Source: Apostichopus japonicus (taxonomy: Eukaryota; Echinodermata; Holothuroidea; Aspidochirotida; Stichopodidae). From it: 64,000 bases of DNA. The position numbers and the translations under genes were made by a program. Positions 38,601 to 50,256 of the stretch are shown piece after piece. Below the pieces are notes generated by a model, which worked only from the letters and a program-made list of their open reading frames with translations, searched no databases and was not told the origin of the DNA. Positions within the stretch are counted from its first letter, which is position 1. Every line of letters starts with the position of its first letter. Location: the NCBI RefSeq assembly GCF_037975245.1, contig NC_092581.1:16741303-16805302 (forward strand). The letters run 5' to 3'.

Positions 38601-41600
38601 ATTCAATTGTACAGTAGTATGATGTAAGAAAGTGTTTCTGCTGAAGAAAGAGGTATAGTCTAGGGAGGATGGTTTTACGATTTTACGGTCCTTGTATATA
38701 AATTAACAACAACGTCAAGAGAACGGTGCAAATTGTATATGAATCGTTCTCAGTTAAGTACATATTGTTTTCAATATTGCATTGTGATTATTTGAATAAA
38801 AATAAAACAAAACTGTTAACAAACTGCTTATCCACTAAAAAGCCTGTGAAAGAGAATGTGTAAAATGTTTCGATCCTTGCAGGATCTTCTTGAGAGGCTG
38901 AATGACAAGTAACAGAAACTACAAGGGACAAAATACAAGCACAGAATACAGATAGGTTAATGAGCAGGGTGAACAGGGTGTTATTATTTGTTAGGGAGTT
39001 GTACATAACCTTGCAATAGGATACTATGCATTCATCCCAGTGTGATTTAAAGGTGATATTGTGTACAGATATATGTTTAATAAATAGTTGGCACTGAAAG
39101 CAACAGGGAGTCAGGTTTTTAAGTGGGCTCTTGGAAAGATTTTTAAAGACTGCATTCCATAAATTGATTGCTAAGTTTTTATGCATGACAGCAAATCATT
39201 GGTGAAAATTAAAAAAGGAAGAAAACAGAGTGTGGATCGTTATGAGTGGGTTGGATTTGATAAACTGTTCAACAAAATAAGAAGATGATTTTGAGCTGAA
39301 TTTCATTTTTGAAGACATTCTCTTTGGTATCTAGTGTATTCACTACGTTCTTTCCTCAAGCTCTCGGTGATAACTAAAACTCTGTGAATAATTAAGCTTT
39401 TAACCTGTTTATTGTCATTTTGCTTTTCTTCTTTGTTAATCGCAGTTTTTACCAAATGCTAACGATACCTCGATTGTCACAGCAGCTGGGGATTGTAAAG
39501 TCCATGTTCATAATATCCCCAAACTAGAAACATCTGAGGTCTATAGCTGTCACGTGGGACGGGTCAAGAGGCTAGCCACTGCTCCCAACGTCCCTTACAT
39601 GTTCTGGTCAGCTGGAGAAGATGGAACTGTCAGGTAAGAGTATAGATCTACACAGTTGTCTGATATCAGGGTGGGGGTGGGGGGAGGGGGCAGGGGAGGG
39701 GGTACATATTCTGGTCAGCTGGAGAAGATGGAACAGTCAGGTAAGAGTATAGATCCACACAGTTGTCTGATATCAGGATGGAGGTGGGGGAGGGGGAAAG
39801 GGAGGGGGTACATATTCTGGTCAGCTGGAGAAGATGGAACAGTCAGGTAAGAGTATAGATCTACACAGTTGTATGTTATCAGAACGGAGGTGGGGGGGAG
39901 GGGGCAGGGGAGGGGGTATGTTCTGATCTGCTGGAGAAGATGGAACAGTCAGTTAAGAGTGTAGATCTACACAGTTGTCTGATATCAGGACGGAGGTGGG
40001 GGAGGGGGGCAGCGGAGGGGGGGGCAGGGGAGGGGGTATATGTTCTGGTCTGCTGGAGAAGACAGAACAGTCAGGTCAGAGTGTAGATCTACACAGTTGT
40101 CTGATATTAGGTCGGAGGTGGAGGGAGGGGGGCAGGGGAGGGGGTACATGTTCTGGTCTGCTGGAGAAGATGGAACAGTCAGGTTAGAGAGTAGATCTAC
40201 ACAGTTATCTGATATCAGGACGGAGGGGGGAACGGGGGGGGGTAAAGTAGAGATACCAAAGAGGTGAGAGAGAGGAGAGCAGCAACTGCGTTTATCAGCA
40301 GAAAACTAAATTGTGAAACAAACTACTTCTAAAAGGGAAATGAAGAAAAAGAATCTAAATGTTTTGTTACTTCACTATTCAGATCACCTTGATTGAAATA
40401 TTTCTACATCATTTATTGAGCTTGTGGAACTTTATTTGTTAAACTCAGATTGCCAGCATTCAAGGATGAGAAACACAGTCTGCCTTAAAGCATGATATAA
40501 TGGAAATGTCTCTACCGTTGTAATATTGCACATTTCCACGTTATTTCTACCATTGTAATGTATTCATCCTTTTTTTACCAGGCAATTTGACCTCAGGACT
40601 CCTCACAACTGTAACGATAAATGTAACAATGTAATTGTGAACCTGAATGCTTACATCGGGAGACATGCAGAGTGTAAATGTCTAGCAGTTAACCAATGCA
40701 GACCTGAACAATTGGCAGGTAAGAAACAGACTCAACTCTTTTTGTCTTTTAATTATGATTGTAATTACTTTGATTCTTTTTATTTACTTCGTTCCTTGCT
40801 TACCTGTCTCCCCACAACCTTAGCACCTCCTTCTACTGTGCCTAGAATGAACTGGTAGCCTTTTAACACTGTGCGCCCTCCATGACTTCTATATGCACAT
40901 TCCATTCTGCAGTGTGAGCCAGTGATCCTGTGAATTTAGTTTCATTTCTCTAAGTTTCAAATGATTGCACCATTTCATAAATGTATATATCATATTTTGT
41001 ATATATTTTGTATATTTGTATATATTTTGTATATTTATATTTTGTATATATTTATATTTGTATATATTTATATTTTGTATATATTTTGTATATATCATAC
41101 ATTTCATGTATCTATCATATTTTGTAAATATCACTTTTCAGTCGGTGCCAGTGATCCTTATGTCAGACTCTACGACCTGAGGATGTTGTCTCCGCATGAC
41201 GTTAGTTTTTCTCACCTTGAATGGCTGGGACATTCGTGGCACAGTCCCACGGCTGAACCAGACAGTTTGGGCAAGGTGCCCAGTAATTGTGTGCAATACT
41301 TTATAGCAGGTTAGTCTTTGTCTGTACTTGTAAGCTTCAGTGCTTGTAAATTATTGATAAATTACAGTTTAATGGTGCTTTTGCACTAGATATAGGAAAG
41401 GGGATCAGATCCCGATCTGATCAAACTTCAGTGCTTGTAAAGTATTGATAAATTACAGTTTATGGGTGCTTTCACACTAGATCTTGGACAGGGATTCTGA
41501 TCCCAATCTGATCAAATTTCAGTGCTTGTAAATTATTGATAAATTACAGTTTATGGGTGCTTTCACACTAGGTCTTGGACATGGGATTTGATTTGGATCT

Positions 41601-44600
41601 GATCCTCCTAGTGTGAAAGCTCTCACACTCAATATCTGATCCCAAGACCTCAATCCTCCTCTCGGAGATCCAGAGCTTAAGATCAGGATAACAAGTGTCA
41701 AAGCTCGATGGCTCACGCTGACTCAAGATCTCTGTGACCTTTGACTTCCTTTCCTGTTTATTGCCCAAGAATAGACAAAAGTTGACACCAAGGGTACATG
41801 CAACTATAACATGTGGAAACGCTGATGTGATTTGCTGTGTTCTTTGTAACTTCATGTTTACTGATCGCCTGCTCGCACTCTGACCTTCAGAGGATCCAGT
41901 GTGATTGTAATAAGAAAGTCAAGTGGCACGAAATATTTGTCATTTTGGACACTATATAAAGAGTGAAGGATCTAGCATATAATGCACACTATATGGTTGG
42001 GAGGGTTTTATTCTGTGTATCTCTCCATTCGTAAGCTAATCAGTTCCTTAGATAAGTTCAAAAGTTCAAACTCTCTTGAGAAAGACTTCAAATCATGCAG
42101 CAGTAAATTCAAATATTATACAATTAGTTAATACTATTAGAAGTGAATGTTCCACCCTTCCTGGTTACGAGGGCGAGGCCTGTTATGTCCCTTTTCGTCA
42201 ACCTTGCAGAAAGCAATAGTGGTCACTTTTCAGTCTGGGAAGTCCATTTTAGACCTAGTGACAATATGCTAAATGATTACCTGGGGGAAAAAAACCCAAA
42301 AGTATTGCGTTAACTTGGTAAAGGAGGTAAATCTTTCTTCTTTTTATCTTCTTTTTTTTCTCTACCCAGGCCATCTACCAGCTACAGAAACGAGTCGAAG
42401 AGGTTACAGAACGTTGGCTATTACTTATCTTACCTTTGGGCCTAAAGGGGATGAACTTTTAGTAAATATAGGCGGAGAACAAGTTTATTTATTTGATGTT
42501 AATAAAGCCAGACGTCCTAAGTTATACACACTTGGAGACTATGCATTACAACCGGGAACCAACGGTGTTCACAAGAAGGGTACGTATCCTAGCCTATAGT
42601 CTCGGTGTAGTCTCGTGTCTGATCAATATCCGGACAGCTTGAAGAATCACAGACTAGTGAATACTTGTAAACGATCATTGCATGCTATGCTTGTTACTGT
42701 TTAACAATTTCATATTGAATGAATTTCTTGAGAGCTCCCAATAAATTGCTTCCACTTCTTCCGTAAGAGATGGAAGAAAAAAGTGAACCTTTTGCCCCTC
42801 TGTGCCTGATTTTATTTTGACCGTTTTTCTTTGTTTTCAAACCTTCATTCATTTAGTATAAAGCATTATTAAAGCTAGTCTACAAACAACATTGTCAAAT
42901 GGTATTAAGCAATTCTTGACTTTCTTTGGATATCGTCAAATATTTTAATGTCTTAATTTCTCAACAGATGTCTCAGAACAAGTGGCTGGTGTACTCAGCT
43001 CAAATGGGACGACTAATGGAGTCAATCAACTCCATCTCCCTCACTCAAACGGGTTCCATAAAATGCCTTCCAGCGACCTGCCCGCCCCACCTATACCTAA
43101 ATCCGCACCAGTTAATAGGTATGTGCAACTTTTACCAAAACTAAGAATTACTTGGTATCATGTATGAAAAATAAGTGCAATTGTAACTTTTCATGTAGGT
43201 AATTAATGAATTAATATCGATGAATATTTATTACAACCTGGTTTTGAAATCTACATATCAGAGCTTTGAAAATTGTCTATAGTGTGTTTTTATTTTAATT
43301 AAGTGCAGCCTACAAGATCTGTTGTCTGTGTGCTGCTTCTACAAACATCATAGGGGCTGTATTATTATTTTGAAAGAATTCAGTAAATCACACAGGTCTG
43401 TGTACAGCTCTACAAGCATCATGCAGTCTGCTGCGAATGTGATTCATTTGTATTGGTCTGTTATGATGATGTCCATAAGTCTTCCAATATTCAAATGACT
43501 TAATTAGAGCTCTTCTTGTTCTACAATGGTGAATTTCTGATATCCAAGAATGTAGAGCCTCAGAATAATTTGAATAATTTAAGTTTCTGATCTCTGTTGA
43601 AAAGAATCTTTGTTTTTGTTTTGAAGTAATACCATTGTGTTGTTTGTAAGACAAACCAAGACGACGAGAAAAATTTGATGCATAAATTGTATACCATAGT
43701 CTGTAACTGTCTAATCTGTATTTAATAATCACCCCCACTCCTTTTGATCCTGACCCCCTCCCTGTCCCTTCTCGATGCCAACATGCAAGAATTCTTTGTG
43801 TCAAGTCTAGGTGGGTTTATTTGGTGTTTCGTTGCTTTTATTATGTTTTCATAACCCTCCTTTATATGTCTTTCATTCTGTCTTTCACCATCTTTGTCTT
43901 ATAATAAAATATTCCCCTAAAATCTCCTTGAATTATTGATTGAAGGAAAAAACATTGCTCTTTGCAGAAATAAACCTCTCCCTCTCAGAGCGGAATTCTT
44001 GAAACTCGAGGCCAACAAATTCTACTGCGATAGGAAAGATTTTACAGCAGCTATCCGCCTGTACAACCAAGCTATCTCGATAAGTCCACAGAGTGCGGTG
44101 TTGTATGGTAACCGAGCAGCGGCGTACATGAAGCGAAGATGGTATGTATTGTACAGAACTTCAATGGTCTGGCCGACAATGAGCAGTGTTACATAGGTCT
44201 TGCCTACAATGAGCAGTGTTACATAGGTCTGGCCTACAATGAGCAGTGTAACATAGGTCTTGCCTACAATGAGCAGTGTTACATAGGTCTGGCCTACAAT
44301 GAGCAGTGTAACATAGGTCTTGCCTACAATGAGCAGTGTTACATAGGTCTTGCCTACAATTAGCAGCGTTACATAGGTCTTGCCTACAATTAGCAATGTT
44401 ACATAGATCTTGCCTACAATTAGCAGTGTTACATAGGTCTTTTGCCTACAATGAGCACTGTTACATAGGTCTTGCCTACAATTAGCAGTGTTACATAGGT
44501 CTGGCCTACAATGTGCAGTGTTACATAGGTCTTGCCTACAATGAGCAGTGTTACATAGGTCTTGCCTACAAGTAGCAGTGTTACATAGGTCTTGCCTACA

Positions 44601-47600
44601 ATGAGCAGTGTTACATACGTCTTGCCTACAATGAGCAGTGTTACATAGGTCTTGCCTACAATGAGCAGTGTTACATAGGTCTGGCCTACAATGAGCAGTG
44701 TTACATAGGTCTTGCCTACACTTAGCAGTGTTACATAGGTCTTTTGCCTACAATGAGCATTGTTACATAGGTCTTGCCTACAATGAGCAGTGTTACATAG
44801 GTCTTGCCTACAATGAGCAGTGTTACATAGGTCTTGCCTACAATGAGCAGTGTTACGTAGGTCTTGCCTACAATGAGCAGTGTTACGTAGGTCTTGCCTA
44901 CCATGAGCAGTGTTACGTAGGTCTTGCCTACCATGAGCAGTGTTACGTAGGTCTTGCCTACAATGAGCAGTGTTACATAGGTCTCTTGCCTACAATGAGC
45001 AGTGTTACATAGGTCTCTTGCCTACAATGAGCAGTGTTACATAGGTCTTGCCTATAATGAGCAGTTTTACATAGGCCTCTTGCCTACAGTGAGCAGTGTT
45101 ACATAGGTCTTGCCTACAATGAGCAGTGTTACATAGGTCTCTTGCCTACAATTAGCAGTGTTACATAGGTCTTGCCTACAATGAGCAGTTTTACATAGGT
45201 CTCTTGCCTACAATGAGCAGTGTTACATAGGTCTTGCCTACAATGAGCAGTGTTACATAGGTCTTGCCTACAATGAGCAGTGTTACATAGGTCTGGCCTA
45301 CAATGAGCAGTGTTACATAAGTCTTGCCTACAATTAGCAGTGTTACATAGGTCTGGCCTACAAGGAGCAGTGTTACATAGGTCTTGCCTACAATTAGCAG
45401 TGTTACATAGGTCTGGCCTACAATGAGCAGTGTTACATAAGTCTTGCCTACAATGAGCAGTGTTACATAGGTCTGGCCTACAATGAGCAGTGTTACATAG
45501 GTCTTGCCTACAGTTAGCAGTGTGACATCGGTCTTGCCTACAATTAGCAGTGTGACATAGGTCTTTCCTACAATTAGCAGTGTGACATAGGTCTTGCCTA
45601 CAATTAGCAGTGTGACATAGGTCTTGCCTGCAATTAGCAGTGTTACATAGTTCTTGCCTACAATGAGCAGTGTTACATCGGTCCTGCCTACAATTAGCAG
45701 TGTGACATAGGTCTTGCCTACAATTAGCAGTGTTACATAGTTGATGCTTCTTCTGTTAAAGCTTAAAGGGGTTGTCTTTCAGACAGTTACTATTTTTTAA
45801 ATTCATAATATTTAATTTACTCTCACCTTTTCTATCCCTCTCCTTTCTTTTTGACTCCATTTACTAGTTACCTCCATTAGTAATTACCTCCATTCACTAA
45901 TTACCTCCCATTGTTTACAGCCCTCAGAGTTTATCTCCACAACCCTTCATCCTCTCATCACTCATCCCTTTCATCTTACCCATCCTTTGTTGTTTCTATT
46001 TATTACTCTGTCCGTTGCTCCAGTTTAACTGTCTGTCTATCTGTGTCTATTAAGGTGTTTTTAATTTCTTTTTGTTTCAGTAAGCCTTGGAATATAGACA
46101 TATATGTCATACTGTCATTAAGATTATTGTAGCCCCCAATATGGCAGCCATACAACTAAAACAAATACTGCACCTCAAATGTGATCTCCCCCTTTACTCC
46201 TGTAATAGTAGTTAGTAAGTTAGCAGTAGTAGTATTTATAGTTATATATATATAATAGTAGTTGTATAAGCGTAGTTGTATATAGTAGTTAATAGTAGTT
46301 AGTAAGTTAGCAGTAGTAGTATTTATAGTTATATATCCCAACTTTAGGTCATCAATCCATTAGGGATGTTGACTTCTATTGATTCATCAGCAACTGCCAT
46401 TAGTGTTTGCTTTGGCCCACTTTCAAGACTCCAGAAATAATATTTCCATGCCAACATGTCTAGCAAAGTTGACCTTTCCTCGTCCACCGTGACTTTGTAT
46501 TTCATCAGGACTAATTTCTTTAATCCCTCAGGGATGGTGACCTCTATGCATCCATAAGAGACTGCCATAGTGCACTTCAGCTAGATCCAGCCCACCGTAA
46601 GGCCCACTTCAGGTTGGCTCGGGGTCTCCTGGAGCTTGCCTGGATCAACGAAGCAAAGGTCTGCTTGAATCATTTTAAAGAGAAGTTTCCCGAGTATTCA
46701 GAGTACAGAGAATGCCGTATGTTAGACGGAGACATCAGAAGAGCTGTGTTCACAATGAAAGAATCTGGTAGGATATTTGAGAATTCTCCCTTCCATTTTC
46801 CCTTCTTGAGAATATTTTAAGATTCATCATTCCACCAGGAATAAATAAGCATCCAATAATATTTACATATTGAGCTGATTTCTTGAATTCTATTAAAGAA
46901 GATGTACTAAAATCAACCAATTAATCATAAAAAGAATTCCCACTTCGGAATTTGCAACCCCTCTAACCATCTCTCCCTCCCCTCCCCTCCCCTCTCTTTA
47001 TTCATCCCTATCCCCTTCCCCTCCCCTTCCCCCTGCCCTTCCCCCTGCCCTTTCCCCTGCCCTTCCCCTGCCCTTCCCCTCCCCTGCCCTTCCATTTCCC
47101 CTTCCCCCATGCCAACAACATCATGTATATGTCAGTGAACTCAGAGATTGTCTATGACTGATCAGATGCGTCATCAAAGTGACATCAAGATGCCTTTCGA
47201 AGTGAAATTCAGAATTAGCTGCAGACATTTATGGTTGTTATACCTTGAAATATGTTACACTTATTCAGAATTCATTAACCAAGTGGAGCTATGTTTTGTC
47301 ATTACTGTTATTTTTGTAATGTTGTATTAATTGTTTTGAGAACAATTAGTCAATTTGTAGGCTGACTTACTATTTTTTTTCTTTTTAATATTTATTTATA
47401 GCAATAAAATAACAAATTCTCTTATGATTCTTGTGCACACTGCAAGGTAGGTCTAGAATCACATTAAATGTCAGAGTATTTGTAGGCCAAAGCTAGACCG
47501 TTCTAATGTTTTAACATTTCACGTGGCATCACAACACAAGCTCGTCACACCTTTTGTTCTCTATGGTATTATTTAAATAGTTTCAGAAGACAAAATATTG

Positions 47601-49080
47601 TAAACAACTATGAACTGGTTGCAATTCCACCCTGTTCAGTTTACATTTAAAGTTTCTGTAAATGGTTTTTCTCAATTTGTTCCTATTCAGAGTCGTCATC
47701 GGAGATGGAGGCTGAGAGGCCCTCCTCATCCGCATCATCTCCATCTCCATCTCTTGGTTGCTCCTCCCCCATCAGAGATGTCCATGTATCGGAACATGAG
47801 AGATTTTTCAGGTCAAAGGCATTTGACTATCAAGAGAGATTCTGTGGTCATTGTAACACAACAACGGATATCAAAGAAGCTAACTTCTTTGGAAGGTATT
47901 TTCATTTTGTATAAACTTACTATTTCATTTTTATTTTTCTGAAAAAAGCAGTAAGCACTCATTTATTCCAAGGATTAAGCTCATTCATGGGAAAGCCGTA
48001 TGTGGACATTTGATTCCATGTCTTGCAAATATAAAGTATGCCATACCCATGCTAATCTGTTTTGTCTCTATGAAGAAGATACCATACTAAAACTGTGAGG
48101 ACAGGGTGAACAGGGAGGTGAAGTCTCAATGTTTAGTCCTCTTCCCCAAATTAAGTTACAAAATAAATAGTTTTGGTTGAAACCGACAACAGTAACTTAT
48201 GTCCAGGTGATTGATGTTATGACCTTTCTGATGGTCGAGGAGGAGTTGAGATGACCGATGACATGTTCACAACTCTTTCCCTTTATGTCTCCTATTTCCT
48301 TAGTGATGGTCAGTATATAATGGCAGGCTCGGATGATGGGTCATTTTTTATCTGGGATCGTAAAACCACTAATATCATACGGGTTCTACGAGGCGATGAT
48401 TCCATAGTTAACTGTCTTCAACCACATCCTACTAGTTGTTTACTAGCTAGTAGCGGTATTGACCCAGTGGTCAGATTGTGGAGTCCACGTCCAGAGGTTA
48501 GTCTCTCACCATCTTATTCTCTTTAATTCCTTTTTGTTGCGTGGTTGGTATATCGATGGCGTGGTTGGTATATCGATGGCGTGGTTGGCATATCGATGAC
48601 GTGGTTGGTACATCGATGGCATGGTTGGTACGTCAATGGCGTGGTTGGTATACAGATGGCGGGTTTGGTCATACTGATGGCGTGGTTGGTATACCGATGG
48701 CGTGGTTGGTATATCCATGGCGTGGTTGGTATATCCATGGCATGGTTGGTATATCCATGGCGCGATTGGTATATTGCAGCAAACTACAATTGCATGTTTC
48801 TTTATACTTCAGAGATCTGCTTTATGAGAAAGTTAGGAAATAAGCTCGCAGGTTTTATTATTGGTTACGTTGAAACATGCATTTTATCTTCCAGGATGGA
48901 TCGATGGAGGAGAGATGCATTAAGGAGGCAGACTCCGCTGCCACTGCCAACCAGCGTAGGATGAAAGCCGACCCTTTTGAAGTAATGTTACTGAACATGG
49001 GATTATCAACCACTGGTGTCCCTGGTGAAACCTCTGATGAAGATGGTGCAGAACGTTCTGTACAATGTCATCAAAGTTAG
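35674..49080 (+). CDS. WDTC1: WD and tetratricopeptide repeats protein 1 (DCAF9), complete 14-exon CDS
   Basis: WDTC1 (Drosophila adipose) is a CUL4-DDB1 substrate receptor that represses adipogenic transcription (family knowledge). Exons: 35674-35727, 36417-36503, 37519-37565, 38095-38206, 39446-39633, 40582-40718, 41142-41309, 42370-42579, 42968-43118, 43968-44141, 46532-46767, 47691-47895, 48304-48496, 48895-49080. They total 2148 nt (715 aa plus TAG; human 677), every junction is GT/AG and all phases match. An N-terminal WD40 domain (about 48-335) contains GCVNCLEW, SGSDDLHAIIWD, FWSAGEDGTVRQFDLR and VNIGGEQVYLFD. TPRs follow (about 394-490; NRAAAYMKRRWDGD and AHFRLARG). A Ser/Glu-rich linker then leads to the family hallmark CNTTTDIKEANFFG and C-terminal WD blades (SDDGSFFIWD about 599-608, GIDPVVRLW). 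The tail NQRRMKADPFEVMLLNMG matches the vertebrate C-terminus. The first coding exon (MELRGSNITSHL, like human VNITRDL) is the least certain. Several introns carry minisatellites and exon fragments. Confidence 0.97.
37355..37512 (+). repeat. 14-bp minisatellite forming the pyrimidine tract of WDTC1 intron 2
   Basis: About eleven copies of ACGTTTCTACAACT (ATG and ACG variants) end directly at the exon 3 acceptor (TTTCTACTTTCACAG, exon from 37519). The array therefore supplies the sequence where the polypyrimidine tract and branch site should sit. Confidence 0.93.
39595..40245 (+). repeat. ~106-bp minisatellite duplicating the 3' end and donor of WDTC1 exon 5
   Basis: The last ~39 exon bases (…TTCTGGTCAGCTGGAGAAG…, ending 39633) plus donor and G-rich intron recur five times, with exon-like ends at 39740, 39846, 39952, 40074 and 40182. 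Copies 1 and 2 keep the full donor CAG|GTAAGAG; copy 3 reads CAGTTAAGAG (lost); copies 4 and 5 read CAG|GTCAGAG and CAG|GTTAGAG. Each unit also contains GATCTACACAGTTGTCTGAT or a variant, and a G-rich stretch. Confidence 0.95.
40980..41112. repeat. TATATTTTGTA-type AT repeat before WDTC1 exon 7
   Basis: The motif TATATTTTGTATATTTGTA repeats irregularly and ends about 30 bases before the acceptor (CACTTTTCAG, exon from 41142). Confidence 0.9.
41335..41640. repeat. ~90-bp triplication with an inverted repeat, WDTC1 intron 7
   Basis: CAGTGCTTGTAAATTATTGA (one copy has AAGT) starts units near 41338, 41430 and 41519. Each unit contains GATCTGATC-rich inner palindromes. The last is followed by an inverted repeat, GCTTTCACACTAGG (near 41559) against CCTAGTGTGAAAGC (near 41608). 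Probably a MITE-like foldback fragment that was then tandemly duplicated. Confidence 0.8.
44162..45745. repeat. 30-bp minisatellite filling most of WDTC1 intron 10's 5' part
   Basis: About 50 units carry AATGAGCAGTGTTACATAGG followed by TCTTGCCTAC. They start some 20 bases after the donor at 44142. Occasional 2-base insertions (TCTCTTGCC, TCTTTTGCC) shift frame, so plus and minus open frames (YNEQCYIGLA; IVGKTYVTLL) come and go. Not coding. Confidence 0.97.
46185..46336. repeat. Tandem duplication of a TAGTAGTTAGTAAGTTAG segment
   Basis: A segment of about 50 bases (AGTAAGTTAGCAGTAGTAGT…TTATAGTTATATAT) occurs twice, separated by a TAGTAGTTGTATA-rich spacer, in WDTC1 intron 10. Confidence 0.85.
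46350..46420 (+). pseudogene. Decayed copy of the WDTC1 exon 11 acceptor end
   Basis: CATTAGGGATGTTGACTTCT… through GGCCCAC (exon-like part 46364-46420) matches the true acceptor and exon start CCTCAGGGATGGTGACCTCT… through GCCCAC (exon from 46532) with about a quarter of bases changed plus indels. The copy keeps AG before GGATG. In the exon 11 frame it hits TGA after WDVDFY, so use of this acceptor would truncate the protein. Confidence 0.82.
46970..47108. repeat. CCCCTTCCCCTGCCC pyrimidine-rich repeat
   Basis: About 140 bases of C-rich low-complexity DNA on the plus strand in WDTC1 intron 11. Gly/Glu-rich frames on the other strand are compositional. Confidence 0.9.
48538..48770. repeat. 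20-bp minisatellite in WDTC1 intron 13
   Basis: About 12 copies of GCGTGGTTGGTATATCGATG with single-base changes. Located 40 bases after the exon 13 donor. Confidence 0.96.
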
Positions 49081-49089
49081 ACTGTTCTG

Positions 49090-50217
49090 CAGGATCGAGT
49101 GGGCTATATTGCTGTAGTATGTTACATGATCATAGCCTATATAGTATCGAGTGGGCTTTATTGCTGTAGTATGTTACATGATCATAGCCTATATAGTATC
49201 GAGTGGGCTTTATTGCTGTAGTATGTTACATGATCATAGCCTATATAGTATCGAGTGGGCTTTATTGCTGTAGTATGTTACATGATCATAGCCTATATAG
49301 TATCGAGTGGGCTTTATTGCTGTAGTATGTTACATGATCATAGCATATATAGTATCGAGAGGGCTTTACTGCTTTAGTATGTCACATGATCATAGCATAT
49401 ATAGTATGCTGTAGTATGTCACATGATCATAGCATATATAGTATCGAGTGGGCTTTAATGCTGTAGTATGTTACATGATCATAGCATATATAGTATGGAG
49501 TGGGCTTTATTGCTGTAGTATGTTACATGATCATAGCATATGTAGTATCGAGTGGGCTTTAATGCTATAGTATGTTACATGATCATAGCATATGTAGTAT
49601 CGAGTGGGCTTTAATGCTATAGTATGTTACATGATCATAGCATATATAGTATCGAGTGGGCTTTATTGCTGTAGTATGTTACATGATCATAGCATATATA
49701 GTATCGAGTGGGCTTTATTACTGTAATATGTTACATGATCATAGCATATATAGTATCGAGTGGGCTTTATTGCTGTAGCATGTTACATGATCATAGCATA
49801 TATAGTATCGAGTGGGCTTTATTGCTGTAGCATGTTACATGATAATAGCATATATAGTATCGAGTGGGCTTTATTGCTGTAGCATGTTACATGATAATAG
49901 CATATATAGTATCGAGTGGGCTTTATTGCTGTAGTATGTTACATGATCATAGCATATGTAGTATCGAGTGGGCTTTAATGCTATAGTATGTTACATGATC
50001 ATAGCATATTTAGTATCGAGTGGGCTTTATTGCTGTAGTATGTTACATGATCATAGCATATATAGTATCGAGTGGGCTTTATTACTGTAATATGTTACAT
50101 GATCATAGCATATATAGTATCGAGTGGGCTTTATTGCTGTAGCATGTTACATGATAATAGCATATATAGTATCGAGTGGGCTTTATTGCTGTAGTGTGTT
50201 ACATGATCATAGCATAT
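49090..50217 (+). repeat. 52-bp minisatellite in the presumed WDTC1 3' UTR
   Basis: About 21 units contain TATCGAGTGGGCTTTATTGC, TGTAGTATGTTACATGATCA and TAGCATATATAG; the array begins about ten bases past the WDTC1 TAG. ATGATCAT within each unit is self-complementary. Early units read AGCCTATATAG and later ones AGCATATATAG, with a block of ATGATAATAG variants appearing twice. One unit near 49360-49410 is shortened. Confidence 0.96.
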
Positions 50218-50256
50218 GTATATATATATATATGTATATATACATATATATAGTAC
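50216..50256. repeat. (TA)n microsatellite
   Basis: Alternating TATATA and TGTATA immediately after the 52-bp array, probably expanded from its ATATATAG end. Confidence 0.9.

Noticed and set aside
39656-40267. Extra WD40 gene copies (FWSAGEDGTVR frames)
   Set aside because: Only the last ~39 bases of WDTC1 exon 5 are repeated; no full blade or acceptor accompanies them.
44162-45745. Repeat protein gene (YNEQCYIGLA / IVGKTYVTLL frames on both strands)
   Set aside because: Frames follow from a 30-base unit, break at two-base insertions and lie in a WDTC1 intron.
49090-50217. CRISPR-like regular array
   Set aside because: Units abut with no variable spacers and the genome is eukaryotic; it is a minisatellite. 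The same applies to the 30-, 33- and 54-bp arrays.
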